The notes: generated by a model from the letters alone, not told the origin. Positions 33,545 through 46,420 are shown, counted from the first letter of the stretch. The stretch: DNA of 64,000 nucleotides from Cheiracanthium punctorium (GCA_038373885.1 JAWZYV010011897.1:434001-498000), one strand, 5' to 3'. Numbers and translations are program-made.

Positions 33545-35890
33545 TACTTATCTTTTTTTTTTTTTTTTAAACTGGGCACGTGCATAAAAAAGAATAAGGA
33601 CAGTATTTAAGGAAAACTGAAATAAGTCTTTGACAGTTTCACTTACGAGAGTTTCCTCAATTTCCAAGTAACATAACAATGTGCTAGCAAAACTGTTGTT
33701 GAAAGAAAGTCACGGGGCGATCACATGCATATTTTGGTGTTACACTGTTATAGCAAGTGTTGTAATGGCCTATGACGTGATACTCACTTAACAACTTTCA
33801 CGAAGTTTTAAAAAAGTAAAGGGGGGAAAAAGGAGTTAATATTTTACTTTATTCGTTTTCCGTCAGATGGCATCAGTAATCAATAAAAATTCTGAAAGTA
33901 TGCTTTTTTAAAAAAAAGTTTAGTAATTTGTATTTATTTCTTTTTTCTGATTGTTTTCCAAGTTCCTTACATCGCCAGTCACAGTATTATAAATTATTTT
34001 CGAAAGAACACAGTAAAACTTAAAAAAAAGAACAAAAAAAAAAAACAACCTGTGTGTGTCTGTGTAGGGTGCATGTACGTGGAGGGGGGGGGGGGATTCG
34101 GGTGCAGGGTCTGTTTGTCCGCAAAAAATCAAGGCTCAAATTTTTTACGTTTTTCAAAAGTTGTATAGATAAAAAAAAATTATTCTTTAAACTATTTGTA
34201 TTTAAAAAGAATTAAGCTATAAAGATAATTTTTTTTTCTTCATTTAAAAATTTTTTAGTTTTAAAAGGCCAAAAAGACAATTTTTTTTTTCTATACTGTC
34301 TTTATACGCACATTATAAAAAAAAATCTTTTCAGTTATATATATTTTTGGATTGATAATATATAATTTTTGCAGAGATTTTTGTTAGTTATGAAAATTAA
34401 TCTTATTTCTGTGTACAAAATCTTTTAATATTTTTTCATGCTATGTGTTGAGCTTTTATAAGGCGTAGCTCATGTGTATCAGAAAAAGAACTTAAATGCG
34501 TAATATTGCTTTCATAGACCTTTTGGGAGCAAATTTATGATCTGGCAAGATCCCGAAATTTCCATTTGCCCTGAGTCCAACACCCCTGGCTTCGAAAAAA
34601 GTTTTTCTGTGGACTCAAAAGCCAATTGTTCGGAACGGTTCAGGTCTTTTCTCCAAATCCTGATAGGTGGGAGCTACTATTGTTTTATAATGTATAGTTT
34701 CGGTTTGATTTGCCATTTTTTTAATTTTAACATTTATTTCATTGAGGTAAAAAAATGATCCAAAACTGTTGTTGTTTTAATAATAATAATTTTTTGTTGT
34801 TGTTGTTTAATAGGACGGGAGATATCTTTTGCTTTTGCTCGTGGTAATATCCCGTGTGTGTAAGGTGGGGGGAGGGGTTAGGGGGTCTTGACGCCTTCCT
34901 TAGTTTACGCACAACCACTAATTATAACCGAATATCCACCTTTTGCACCCATCTCTCAAAATAGTACACGGTAAGGAAATTTTAATTTTATATAAATTTT
35001 GAAAACTTTATATTAATTAAAAAATAAATTAAGTTTGTAATCTCTATTATTCAAAAAGTAACTATGAAGAGTATTGAAAATCTTTAGTTATATTGAAACT
35101 TTTTATAAAATATGTATTTAGTAAAATTTACTATCAATTAAATTTTATAATAAGAATCGATCCCCTTCAAAGTGACAGCTATAGCTACGACCGTGGATGA
35201 AATTAAAGAAGAATAATGGTTTAACAACCCCAAATATACAACCTCTTGCATAAGAAGGTAAGTTTCTCGCAGATTGGTAAAATGCATTGGAAGAATTTAA
35301 GATGTCAAGTCAAAAATCATAAATAAATAAATAAATAAATAGACAGAACAAAAGAAAATATTTTTATTCAAACTACTCAGTTTGATGTTCAACAATTGAC
35401 ATTATGAGACGTCAGAGCTAATATATTAAATAATATGATTAACTCTAGATTTTTTTAAATAACGTAGTGCGAAAGTATGTAAATATATTTTTCACACATT
35501 ATCTTTATTCAGTATGTAAATGTACAGACATAAAGTTTCTCTAAAATATTCCAGAGTACTTTTTTCGCTCCACAGGCATTTCAAATAGGGCTAAATTACC
35601 AAATCTTCTTAAGAATGTGAATTTTGGAATATTGAAAAAAAACTAAGCAAATAACTGCATTTATTATCAAGACATGATCCAAAGGCAGTATTTTTTGGAT
35701 TAAAAAATTTGCTAATGGTTTCGATTTTCTATGGTAAAGCAACCAGCTTCACTCTGGAGTTTCCTATATCGGAGAAAATACAGCAATGAACAAAAATTTT
35801 GCACTGAAAACTCCTTTTATTATTAAATTACGAATGTTCGTTTTGGGAAAAAAATTAAAGCCTTGGTTTTCTTTTTTCTTTTCTTTTCTT
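33545..35890. other. no gene supported
   Basis: Long AT-rich stretch with many homopolymers (A-runs 34020-34045, G-run 34082-34093). The frame at 34537-34758 has no domain. No paired element ends were found. Confidence 0.4.
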
Positions 35891-35897
35891 CTTTTGA

Positions 35898-35982
35898 AGT
35901 TAAACTTCTTTAGGCCCTTTGAGAGTAAAATTTCAAGGTCGCGTCACGGCAATAGCGTCATGATGAACCTGGGACGATTTTG
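35898..35982 (+). repeat. direct repeat, copy 1
   Basis: AGTTAAACTTCTTTAGGCCC, TTTCAAGGTCGCGTCACGGC and CTGGGACGATTTTGGAT recur at 36660-36746 in the same orientation. Confidence 0.85.
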
Positions 35983-36659
35983 GATGTCTGTGTGTTTGTC
36001 GTTTGCGTAGTAGACTAACTATATGACCGAATTGCAACTAACTCTGCAGGGGGGGGGGGTTCCCAAGCATCCCGCAGTTTGCACCTAAGGCGTAGTTTTT
36101 TAATTTTTGAATTATTTTATATTTTACGTTATTTTCGACCGTTTTCTGTCTTTGCCCTCCGAAAAAGAAGGCTTCCGATCGTCCAAAAGAAAAAATAATT
36201 ACACGATCGGAAAGAAGAAAGTTTTCTTTCAAAAGAGACCTTCATTTTTCAATTAGCTGCATTTCTCGATTTTTGATAAATAAAAATCTACAACCCTTTT
36301 CTTCGGCAAATTCGGGTGAATTTCAGAACGAGGAGCCTATCTCAGCTCGCATCTAAAAAGCTTATGGAATATTTCGACTAAAAAAATATATATATACTGT
36401 TACGGACAAACTGCTCAGCTTTCGTTTAAAAAAAAATTAAGCGTCTAGGATAATTTTTTGATCAGCTAAAAAATTAATTAGTAAAACCCGTACGAAAATA
36501 ATTTGAAACTTCCGAAGACAGAAGGGATTTTTCGACTAGCTTCACGTGACATCAAAATGAAGAACCAGTGCGGGAATAATTCTTTTCTCCGGAGAGTGTG
36601 TGGGTGGAGATGCGAAAAAAAAAAAATAATAGACAACCTTCTGTTTTTGTTTTTTAAAG

Positions 36660-36746
36660 TGAAACTTCTTTAGGCGCGTTGAGAGTGAAATTTCAAGGTC
36701 GCGTCACGGCAATACCGTCATGATGAGGCTGGGACGATTTTGGATT
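36660..36746 (+). repeat. direct repeat, copy 2
   Basis: About 90% like 35898-35982 by eye. The two copies are about 760 bp apart, with no LTR-type TG...CA ends or retroelement motifs between them. Confidence 0.85.
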
Positions 36747-36749
36747 TTA

Positions 36750-39525
36750 ACAGACAGAGAGAGCTACCGGATAGATCGTCAGAGAGAAAGAGACAAAATA
36801 GTAAGCATGCTATACTCTATTGCTGCAGAGAGTTTTCTTTATCCTCTTTGTGCTACATTCGTTATTAAGAAAGTGTACGCATGCGCTGAATGTAAACACA
36901 CATTGTGCACTCGGAGACGAAAATACTGGAGCGCTGACTTACAGTTGGTAAAGTCAATTATCAACGTTATATTTTGATCAGAATCTCCAGTATTTTGAAA
37001 CTGATTTATATTTATTGTTATTAGTTATATTAGTATATTTATAATTTTATTTACTATTTTCAAATTTTATTTCAATGCTGAAAAATTAACCAAATGAACT
37101 TGTAAAATATTTTTACATTAATTTTTTAAAAAATCATTTTAATACTATGCCTCAAACCTTTGACTACCTACAACATCTCACTTCTGATCTGTTTTCAAAT
37201 GTTATCTTTAATTTTAGTCTAATTTTTATATCTGACTACTTATTTGACAATCGAACAGATTTTAATCAATCTCGCCAAAGAAGTTTCACTTCTGACACGT
37301 GTACTCTGTACACATGCTCTTTCTTTCTTTTATTTTTTTTATTTTAATGGTAGATTTGTCGCAAATGTAAAAATATCTGGATTATTAGAAATAGCTAACA
37401 AGTTTCTCCACAAGAGAAGGTGGTCCAAACTAGCAAGTTCTTGAATTTAAAAAAAAAAAAAAATTTTTTAAATACGCTAACCCAAACTGTCCACCTTCCC
37501 CTCATTCAAGTAAGTACATGCCATCATAAGTAGCGTTAGGTTGAAAAGATTTACGCGCTAACTATCCTACGCTATGGATGGATAAATAAATGAGCCTCGA
37601 GCTGCTACTCAGTTTTCGAATTTCCTGAAAATTTATACAGAAGATGAATTAAATCTTGTGAAACTGAAAAATGAATATCTCGAAATTAAGTGCGTTTTCT
37701 CTCGCCCAACTAATCTAAATACATTTTAGAACACAAGCGAATTTCTGTCAGAAGCAAAAATCAATCATCAGGAGCGGCAATAGGAATCTTTTCAAAGTTT
37801 GAAAAGAGTTTTTTTTTTTTTAATGTTGTTTAATGCAAATTGATTGAAAGAGTAAATTAAACATTCACAGCTCATAGGCTTGCAAGTCGACTGGGACTGA
37901 GAAAAAAAAGTAAATGTGGAGACTTTTCACTCCTTCAAACTTAAATTTTTATTTGTTAAAAAGAGAGAAAAAGAAATGAAAGGAGAAAGATTTACCTTGA
38001 AGTTTTGTATAGTTGGCTGCAGTATGGTAAAATATTTAAATAACCGTTAAAAATCAAACAGGGATCTAGAACGTAGTTCACTGTTGATGCATGTGTATGA
38101 CAAAGGGCATTCGATACCATTCATCTATACACTAGATTAAATAAATATTTGTGTATTCTTACGCATGGAAACTTTTGACGGCCTCCCCACACTGAGCCCA
38201 AACTACTTGTTGATTGACCCCTTTTTGTCAGTTATTTATCGTTTGTTATGAAATCACAGCTGATGAGAGTAAATTTACGGATCAAAGAAGTTTATTAATC
38301 GGAACATGGCCATTATGACTGGAAATTAATGATACATTTCAGTCCACAACATTTTAAAATCTTCACATAAAAACTACTGAGCATTTTGCTAAAATTACCA
38401 GAAAAATTGGATGCTAAAAATGTTGCGTAAATTGTGAATATGGACCACTTTTTACCGATAGATATTTGTAAATTTGTTTGTTAACTTTGTATTGAAATCA
38501 TCTTTTTATTGGCAGGCCTTTGGAAGATTTGTTACTAAAACTACTAGTCGAAACTATATCAAAATTTTCTGCTCAATAATTTAAGCAAATTGAATAAATT
38601 TACAAATTTCCTGGTTTTCGTATTACCGAAGGGCTTATCAAAAACCTAATTAATATATATTTTTTTTTTACTCTTCAATATACGAATATATACTTTTTGT
38701 ATCGAAGCTCATTATATACAAAGTTCTTCAAAATATACACGAAGACTTCCTGGATAGTTCCTTAACTACCCAGAAGGCTAACTGCAGTTTCCGTAAACCA
38801 AAATTTATCAGTAGTCGTCCATATTAACTAATTATGTCGAACAGTGAAGAAACAATTCTTTTACATACACATTTCATTGCTTCTGAGCTGATCTAAGATC
38901 ATAGTGCCTGAGCTAGAAACGTATGCCTAAAATTGGAGGGTCGTTTGTCCCCTCACTGTGTTGGTCGAATAGGCATTGCCGGAACTAGCGTTTATGTCAC
39001 CCGGGCAAACTTTAATTTTTGCCCGGTTCCCCATTTTTGGAACCATAACTGATTTTTGAGCCCCTCAACACAGCGTCCGGGGCACGTGCCTTGTTTTGCC
39101 CTTTCTGGTTGAGATCCTGTCGGTGGGTAAGGAATCGAGAATTATCATCTTTCCAATGATTCTCTAAATTTTAGTGAACAATGAATCTGCATGCTCTGAA
39201 GGACTCTTACTAGACAGGCATAAAAATAACTTCAAAGTAGCACAATTAGAATTGTACTGCTTTGAAGTTATTTTAATTAATTAATCATAGACTTCAGATG
39301 CAAATGAAATTAAGTTTCTATACAAAGGTGGTTTTGTCTACTTATTTAACTGGCGCTTCTTACTAGGACGTTCATCTGGAAAATTGTTTGAATTCATTTT
39401 AAAAAGTCGATTATATTCTAAAATGCATGATCGTAATTTACTAGCACGATCTTACTCAACGATTGCCCCAAACTTTTAGATTTCATTTAACGAAATCCCT
39501 ATTTCAGTGGCTGAACGAATAATCA
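36750..39525. other. no gene; one possible hAT fragment
   Basis: AT-rich, no coding signal. At about 38985-39125, CATTGCCGGAACTAGCG and CCGGGGCACGTGCCTTG resemble hAT subterminal sequence, but no duplication was found. Confidence 0.35.
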
Positions 39526-39529
39526 AAAC

Positions 39530-39883
39530 CAGGGCCGGATTTAGGGGAGGTCTGTAGCCCAAGGGCCTCCGTAAGAGAGGGGCCCCCACAATAGACATTT
39601 TTACGTGAAATTTCCCTACAAATACCGAACGATGTGGAAAATAATTAATTTTTTTTTTTTTTTTTTTTTTTTTGCAATGGAAGACCAGTTCTCTCAGACA
39701 AGAAGTAGAGATTATTTTTGAGTCAATAAAATCTACCTCCACGGAAATCGAGCTCTAAACCGCTAGGTAATGAGTTAACGGCGAACCCACTTCGCCACAC
39801 TGGTCGTCATAAGAAACAGAAATAACTAGGGGGTACCACTCCTTTGTTGCTCCAGGGCCTTCACACTTCTAAATCCGGCACTG
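39530..39883. mobile_element. hAT-type element, 354 bp
   Basis: Ends CAGGGCCGGATTTAG and CTAAATCCGGCACTG, flanked by ATCAAAAC (39522-39529) and GTCAAAAC (39884-39891), a 7-of-8 duplication. A 26-base poly-T and a tRNA-like block lie inside, perhaps a SINE inserted in inverse orientation. Confidence 0.88.
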
Positions 39884-39985
39884 GTCAAAACACTTTCTGA
39901 AGCAACTTATGCTCCATCCAAAAATCCAAGCAGTTCAGCTTTCAAAATCCAGCGCCCATTCGTTGGGTTGCACAGTGCTTGTTTT

Positions 39986-40179
39986 CAGGACTTTATTATT
40001 GCATGGGCAAATCGGGACTTTTCCATGGGTCCGCAATTCGAAAAGGCCCCCAATTTCAAATGTTGTTTTGAAACATTCTTTTTTTATATGAAAATTTTAT
40101 GAAAAATAAAACAAATTTCATAGATGGAGGCCTCGGAACCCATCAATGACCGGGGCCTTTGTTGGTCATAATCGCCCTG
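39986..40179. mobile_element. hAT-type MITE, 194 bp
   Basis: Ends CAGGACTTTATTATTGC and, inverted, CAGGGCGATTATGACC, between a perfect 8-bp duplication CTTGTTTT (39978-39985 and 40180-40187). The interior is homologous, in inverse, to 54038-54215. Confidence 0.9.
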
Positions 40180-40189
40180 CTTGTTTTCC

Positions 40190-40840
40190 AGATCGAGGAC
40201 TCAGTGGACTAGATGAAAATCGGTCTTCCTGAACATTCCACAAGAAAGAAAAGTGATCAAAGAAAATTCAAAATTCAGACAAAATTAAGCCTTAAGCCAA
40301 AACGCATTAAACATAATTATCTATGAGTAAAAGAAAGGAAAAAAGAAAAACTTATTCGTTAATCAATAAAAAAGTATATATAATCAAGAATTTTAAAATA
40401 ATTAGATAAATAAGAATCAAGAAAATAATTTAACAGGCTAAAAGATTTTTTTTTTTTTTTTATATTAGTCGAACCTTTTGCTGATAGGTGGAGCTATGAC
40501 ACAGGTAGACATTTTAAAACTCTTTGGGTTCAATAAATGGTGCCCTCTGCGTGGCATTCATAGCATCAATGCAACACAGTGGACTTTCGCTACAACGCGA
40601 TTTGTTTTTAATGAATGGAAAGATGACTCAACCATAAATAATGAAAAAGTGTAACCTGTATAATAAAGTTTATAAATGTTTGCTTCATTATATGAATATA
40701 AAATTAACTTACTTACAATTAAATTAATTTAATTAATTATTAAGTTTACGTTGATTACTTTGTGACATTTAATATATATGAATTGTTTTTTATGAAAATG
40801 TCTTTATGTGCTATGACTTAAGAGTTGACCACAATACTGT
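40190..40840. other. no gene seen
   Basis: AT-rich with a poly-T run at 40447-40461; no element ends. Confidence 0.3.
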
Positions 40841-41110
40841 CCATCTCTCGCCACGGCAGGCCACGTGAATCTACCACCATGCTTGTATACTCCAAAAGAG
40901 GCCTACGGACATTTCCTCATTGGTTAGATTCGGCGTTAGATGACGTGTCTAAGTGCTGGAACCAATAAGTGACCATCCGCAGGCCTCTTTGAATGACTCA
41001 TCGTAGTGCACAAGCAAGGCCCAGTAAAATCAACGATGGCCCAGTGCCAAGTGCGTGGTCCATCTCCCCGATCGTCCGGTTGACAAGTACATATCCACCC
41101 AGAATCTTAC
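40840..41110. promoter_or_regulatory. GC-richer segment with promoter-like boxes (tentative)
   Basis: The composition is clearly richer in G and C than the neighbours. It contains an inverted CCAAT box (ATTGGTTAGA, 40919), a direct one (AACCAATAAG, 40961), a CRE half-site (ATGACGTG, 40939) and an AP-1 site (TGACTCA, 40994). No transcript evidence and no adjacent coding exon, so a diverged repeat is an equal possibility. Confidence 0.25.
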
Positions 41111-41734
41111 ATTGTGGATTTCACGTCGCCCATTTTAGGTTATTTGAAGCCTACATGGTTACCCGATATTTACATCATCAAACTAGATAGATCAAACATA
41201 AAATAAAACTTTTAATTATAGAATTATAACACATGAAAAAAATATATGAACTCACCAACAGCAATAATGAATAATTAGCTAAAAATTATTATGTTTTTTT
41301 GAGTAGCAAATAGTAGCACGCCTTACAAAACTCTTTCAATGTCTCACTGAGATATGGAGCCCATGTATGGAGGAGGCGAATTAACTAAATATTTGTTGTC
41401 CATCTATCCCGGGAATTACCCTAAAGAGGCACGGGGTACAATAGTATTCTGGTACAGTACAGTACTTTTATAATTATTATTACGGTATTGTGTCATACTT
41501 TACAGTAATTATTTCTGTATTATTTTAATAGTGCCGCACTTTATTATTATAACTGCATACTGTACGTACATCACTGTACATTATGTCTCTCTCTCTTACT
41601 GATAACAAATTTTGTCCATTTAAAATACTGTGCAGTATTATTTTGAATAGCACTGCAAAAAAAAAAAAAAAGAAAAGTGTTTGACAGTTAGGAGGTTAGT
41701 AAACTTGTTGTGGGGTTAAGGCCAATTATTTGCT

Positions 41735-41935
41735 CGAGGGATCTAGGCCTATGGGTGGGTGTCCCCCGCGGGGGTCTTTCGAAGGGGTTCTAACCAGTAT
41801 TTAAGCTAAGTTTCGGAGGAAACCACGGAAAACTCCGAACTGTTAGGTCGGCGAACGCGACCAGGCGAAAACTGGTATCGAACCAGGCACCTTCCGTCTC
41901 CCTTTTCGGTGCGATATAGGGGTTAGTAAACATGC
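41735..41935 (-). repeat. tRNA-derived SINE, diverged
   Basis: Inverse copy: AGGGGTTCTAACCAGTATTT, TTTCGGAGGAAACCACGG, GAACTGTTAGGTCGGCG and the B-box region TATCGAACCAGGCACC follow the family order with many changes. Confidence 0.6.
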
Positions 41936-42273
41936 ACCACGAAAAAAAACAAGCCATTTTCATTGTTGAACAACATTTCAAGAATAATGAAAGTCTGATT
42001 CATGATGATGATGAATAATGAGAAAGATCATGTGATTTAAGACCACTGGATTTCTTTCTTTGGAGTTATATGAAATCAAAGGTCTATGTCTTTGTCAACA
42101 AGCCCACATCCAACCTGGCATTGAAGGAGTATGGCTCAAAGCTGCATCAATGAAATTCAGTCACAATTATTCGAAATCGTCCTAGAAAATTTTGACAAAA
42201 GAGGGCACATGTGCCAGCAAAACCGTGGAGGTCATATGCCCGACGTGCTATTCCGTACATAACCTTACCCTAT

Positions 42274-42527
42274 CACTGGCGGATCCAGAAATTATCTTTT
42301 GGGAGGGGCTAAATTTTGAAAAAAGATTATTTCATCCAAACAGAACATACAATAAAGCAAAATTTTAGTCTAAACCAATTTAAAAACTTTGGGAGGTGCT
42401 AAGTGATTAAAAAAGAATCACTTTACCATGTTCAAAGTGCATTATGAAGCAAAATGTTATCCTTTATGCAATCTCTTTTGGCGGGGGGCTGAAGCCCCCT
42501 AGCCCCTCCCCTGAATCCGCTATACTG
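42274..42527. mobile_element. hAT-type MITE, 254 bp
   Basis: Left CACTGGCGGATCCAG and, inverted, right CAGTATAGCGGATTCAG, flanked by a perfect 8-bp duplication TACCCTAT (42266-42273 and 42528-42535). Inner GGGAGGGGCTAA and AGCCCCTCCC pair. Confidence 0.9.
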
Positions 42528-42904
42528 TACCCTATGTACTTTATGTTTCAACGAGAAAAACAAAAAATTGTTTTCTATTTAATTCAAATCTTGCGTAAAT
42601 TTTGGTCACCCTTTAAAACTAAGCTACCAAGGTATCATTTTGTACTTTTTTTACTTATAGAAAGAAGTCCCTCCCTCTAATTACACTATAAACCAATATT
42701 CCGATTCCCTGACTTCGTCCTTATTTAGGAAGATACTCATTATTAGTTTGCTAATGTTATTAGATCATCATAGTTATTAGATGAGTTGTCAGTATAACCG
42801 GTAACAGTTTTGGTTACCTTACAAAACTTTTGACAAGACAGAAAACACTCGAATCGATGAGAAAAGAAGATCTCGGAAAATCTTACAAAGGTAAGAATTC
42901 TGTA

Positions 42905-42966
42905 TAGATCCATGGCGATCGAACATTCCCCGGTTGTAAAAGAAGCTGCTTGTGATTGTTCGATTA
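42905..42966 (+). repeat. hairpin-bearing direct repeat, copy 1
   Basis: About 62 bp. ATCGAACATTC (42918-42928) pairs with GATTGTTCGAT (42954-42964), 10 of 11. Nearly the same unit recurs at 43175-43236. Confidence 0.85.
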
Positions 42967-43047
42967 TAAGTAAATAAATAAGAATAATAGTTAATAAGTA
43001 AATAAATAAATATAATAGTTAATAAGTAAATAAATAAAAATAATAGT
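42967..43047. repeat. AT-rich tandem repeat, about 28 bp x 3
   Basis: Units of the type AATAAGTAAATAAATAAATA plus TAATAGTT lie directly behind the first hairpin repeat. Confidence 0.85.
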
Positions 43048-43174
43048 TTTCTTTTAAGTATTTATAAAAATCTAATTTTCTCGGTCTTGAAAATAAACAT
43101 CTTACTTTTTTTTATTTACATAATGAAGATCAAAACACGAAATTGATAATGACTGATTCAATTAAACAATTCTG

Positions 43175-43236
43175 TAGTTCCATGACGATCGAACATTCCC
43201 TGGTTGTAATAGAAGCTGTTTGTGAATGTTCGATTA
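43175..43236 (+). repeat. hairpin-bearing direct repeat, copy 2
   Basis: ATCGAACATTC (43188-43198) and GAATGTTCGAT (43224-43234) form a perfect 11-bp stem with a 25-nt loop. The sequence differs from copy 1 at only a few positions. Confidence 0.88.
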
Positions 43237-43930
43237 CCATCTGAAGTGTACAGACTTAAGGAAGGAATACACTGGAAACGTACTTTTTGAAGAAATCGTT
43301 ATTTGTTACATCCGAGTACATGTATGAGATATATTCTCATATGAGAATAGTCTGCTTTTGAACGGCTCTTTCAAAAAATCAAAACAAAAAGTGAACCCTA
43401 ATTTAACCTGTTGGATCCCATCGTCACGGCTTCGCAATGATGCAAGGGTTAAACCGGGGCACACGAGATAGAGGACACTCCTATCACTCATACTGCCGGT
43501 TAAATCTAATATTTCGCAGTGCGTTTACCACTAATTGTTCTGGACCCCCAGTTTCTTATGATCGGAGCTTCAGTGCAAGAGAACGCATAAATTCGTTTTA
43601 ACAAAGCTCGATTGGAAGCAAATCAATCTGCTCGAGTGCTGGTGTTAAAACATGTTTCAAACTTTCTGAGTTTCATCAGCATAGGTATTGTCGATTTAAT
43701 AATAGTAATAATAATAACGATCCGAGGGTAGGGCAACCGACCATATGGAGGTTCGCGGTTAAGAAATATCCATATTTTTGAAATCTAACTGTGAGGGTCA
43801 CTGCAATGGAATGTCATGATATAGAAAATTTTAACTCCCATGCAAGGAGTTTTGCTTTTCTCTCATGCAAGGCGGAATGACATAATCATATTTGTTATAT
43901 CATCCTTCACTAACGAATTGAGATCACCAT

Positions 43931-45053
43931 CAGGCCCGTCGAGAGACATACTCGGGCCCGGGGTGGATATCTGCCGGGGCCTCCCCCCCCTCCAAAAAAA
44001 AGTTATCACATTTTAAAATACAAATAAAATGCTTTTTTTTCACTATCTGGCATTTTCAAGTTTTAATTTAAAAAAGACGCTTTCATTAAGCAGTTTAATG
44101 TTGGTCTTTATAATACGAATAATTGGATTTTCTCTTTACAAAATCAAAACTATTAAAAATTAATTTGTCTCGCTTTTTTTGAGGCGAAAGTATCAATAAT
44201 AATTTTATAGTTCTTTCGCTAGTGCCGACTCAATACAAAGAATTCCTAAACAGGGAAGTACGTGTTTGAGTCGAACAAGAGCGGTGGAAGTTTTTTATTC
44301 TCTTTAGCACACTGAATGAACGCTGAGCACTAGCAACCGAAACGGGTAAGGTACAAAAAATACACAACAAAGCTGCGCAAATGTTTGGGAAAATGGCATC
44401 GAGATTCTGAGAAGAAATTCAGTAGTCCAAATGGTGAAAGACTCTTCGTAAAATTAGCTTCGTAGATGTGCTTCAGATACATAATTTCATCTGCCAATTC
44501 TTCAGACACATCTACATCATACTTTTCAATAAAATTCTCCGTAGATCTCCCGATAGATTTTTCTTCCATCGATGGAAACTGCCACAAGAAGGAAAAAGTG
44601 TTATTCATGTCTCTCATGGAAACGAATCTGTGATAATAAGAAGTGTAAAAGGGTAAGTAAACTCACCGCAAACAACTGAAAAATGCACATTCCGAGAGCA
44701 ATTCTGAATAATTTTATTCCAAGAACATTTTGGGGATGAATGAATTTTCCCGCGCTTTGAAATTATGAAGTTTGCACCTGCTGTCCTGAAGTTGTCATGG
44801 TGATTCCCTGCGTATGAGAACACAAAGGGTGGTGCGTCCCCCCCCCCAAAAAAAAAATAATAAAAGAGCGTACATGACGTCAGCAATCCAGTTTCGTTTA
44901 GGACCTCGTCTCGTCTTTACTTATTCCCAGTCGGTGTGGGTTTTCGCGAATTCTATTTCTGTCTATACAGAATTTTTTTTTGAATTTTTAGCCCGGGCCC
45001 CCAGAAACACGGGCCCGGAGGAAATCCCCCTCCCCCCCCCCTCGACAGGCCTG
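43931..45053. mobile_element. hAT element with transposase relic, 1123 bp
   Basis: Ends CAGGCCCGTCGAGAG and CTCGACAGGCCTG, flanked by a perfect 8-bp duplication ATCACCAT (43923-43930 and 45054-45061). GGGCCCGGGG/CCGGGCCCCC blocks lie inside both ends. Unlike the other hAT elements here it still holds a readable transposase tail (44240-44617, -), so it is an internal-deletion product of an autonomous element. Confidence 0.95.
44240..44617 (-). pseudogene. hAT transposase C-terminus, frameshifted
   Basis: First frame (about 44617-44380): ENFIEKYDVDVSEELADEI, LKHIYEANF and SPFGLLNFF, as in the region just before the hAT dimerisation domain. After a one-base shift near 44380 it continues in another frame as NICAALLCIFCTLPVSVASA then QRSFSVLKRIKNFHRS, the signature of the hAT C-terminal dimerisation domain (usual form LPVSVASAERSFSxLKxIK). 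The DNA-binding and catalytic parts are absent. A dead relic that identifies the surrounding 1123-bp element as hAT. Confidence 0.85.
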
Positions 45054-45064
45054 ATCACCATGCA

Positions 45065-46420
45065 GCATAACGTGAGTGAATATTGGAAACGTTCTTGTCA
45101 GCAAATTCGCGCATCCCTCCAAAATTGACAAATTGACTAAATTTGAAATTCTACATTAGTTTAATTGAAATTTTAAATAAGTCTTCAAAAATAATATCTT
45201 GATAAAGAGTGAGAGCTCTTCTTAGATTGTTTTAATATTACTAAATTAAAGTTTACAAGACCGAACTTTTCTCCGTAGAGACTCTAGTGAGACTAATTCT
45301 TAGTTATCGTCAACGGCGTCGAACCAGCATTTCTCGTCCAGCAATTTGACAAACCATCATGTTTTAAAACTAATACTGATCGTAGGCCTACTTGGCCTTA
45401 AATGAAAATTTCCCCACGTATGTCGTCTTGCGTGCGAACAAGGGAACAGTTATTTGAAGAGTAACATTAGATTACGCTATCTTACTTTTAAAATTATAAA
45501 CTGACCTATGAGCCAACCGTGTTAGGTCACTGATAGCATTATATAATACTGGTTATTTTTATGGCTAACATCTTAAGGTTTGAGTCAATTTATTTAATCT
45601 TGTGTGTATGTGGGGGGGGGGGGTATTATATGTGAGTCTGAAAAGAAAATTGACTTTACACTAGCCACTTTTTTTTAATCATCTTACGTTTTACAAGCTC
45701 CTATTAAAATATATCATTGGAAAATCTCCAACGAGGCTTCCAGATTTGGAAGCAAGACACGATATTGGTTCAGCCCATGTCGAAAACTAATAAAAATTTA
45801 AACATCTAAATTATTTTTATCAATAACCAATTATGTTGATACAATCTACGTTTGCTAAATTTTTAAAGCTTGTACAGTAAACTGAATAAACTGGTTTTCA
45901 CCTTATGCTCTGCAAGATCAGCAACAAAAAATATCTATAATCAATTCCTTTAAGTTAGCTGCAGCTTTTTTTTTTTTTACTACATAAATAAATATTAACT
46001 TGGGGGTACACTATTTGTTTTTTTCCCCTTTAAGCTAATTTTCTTGATATTATGACAATATAAGCAAAGAAAATTATATTAAAATTATTTAGATTGAGCT
46101 GATAGGACATATTGCATTTATTTCCATACATTTAGTACTGTTGACTTACACGAAATAAGTTTTATTTTCATGTCTTTGGTTATAGTTTGTAGGTCGTTTT
46201 AATTGATTATATTTCAAAATCTATTATCTGTTTCTGGATTTCATGTTATTTTGAGTTGACAAAATCGAGCGCAAATACTGCTTTAACAAAGGCGCATTTT
46301 ACTTCAAAACATCGCAACGCTTGTAGAAACCTCAAATATTAGGCATTATAACAGCGCTCTTACAAAATTCCTTTTGCGTTATATGAGAACATAGTGAATC
46401 AAGCAACATATTTTTGTAAA
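45065..46420. other. no gene seen upstream of the IR exon
   Basis: AT-rich DNA with G-run (45610) and T-runs. It probably includes intron or promoter of the receptor gene, but no upstream exon could be picked out. Confidence 0.35.

Noticed and set aside
35898..36746. LTR retrotransposon
   Set aside because: The direct repeats lack TG...CA ends, primer-binding site, polypurine tract and any gag/pol motif.
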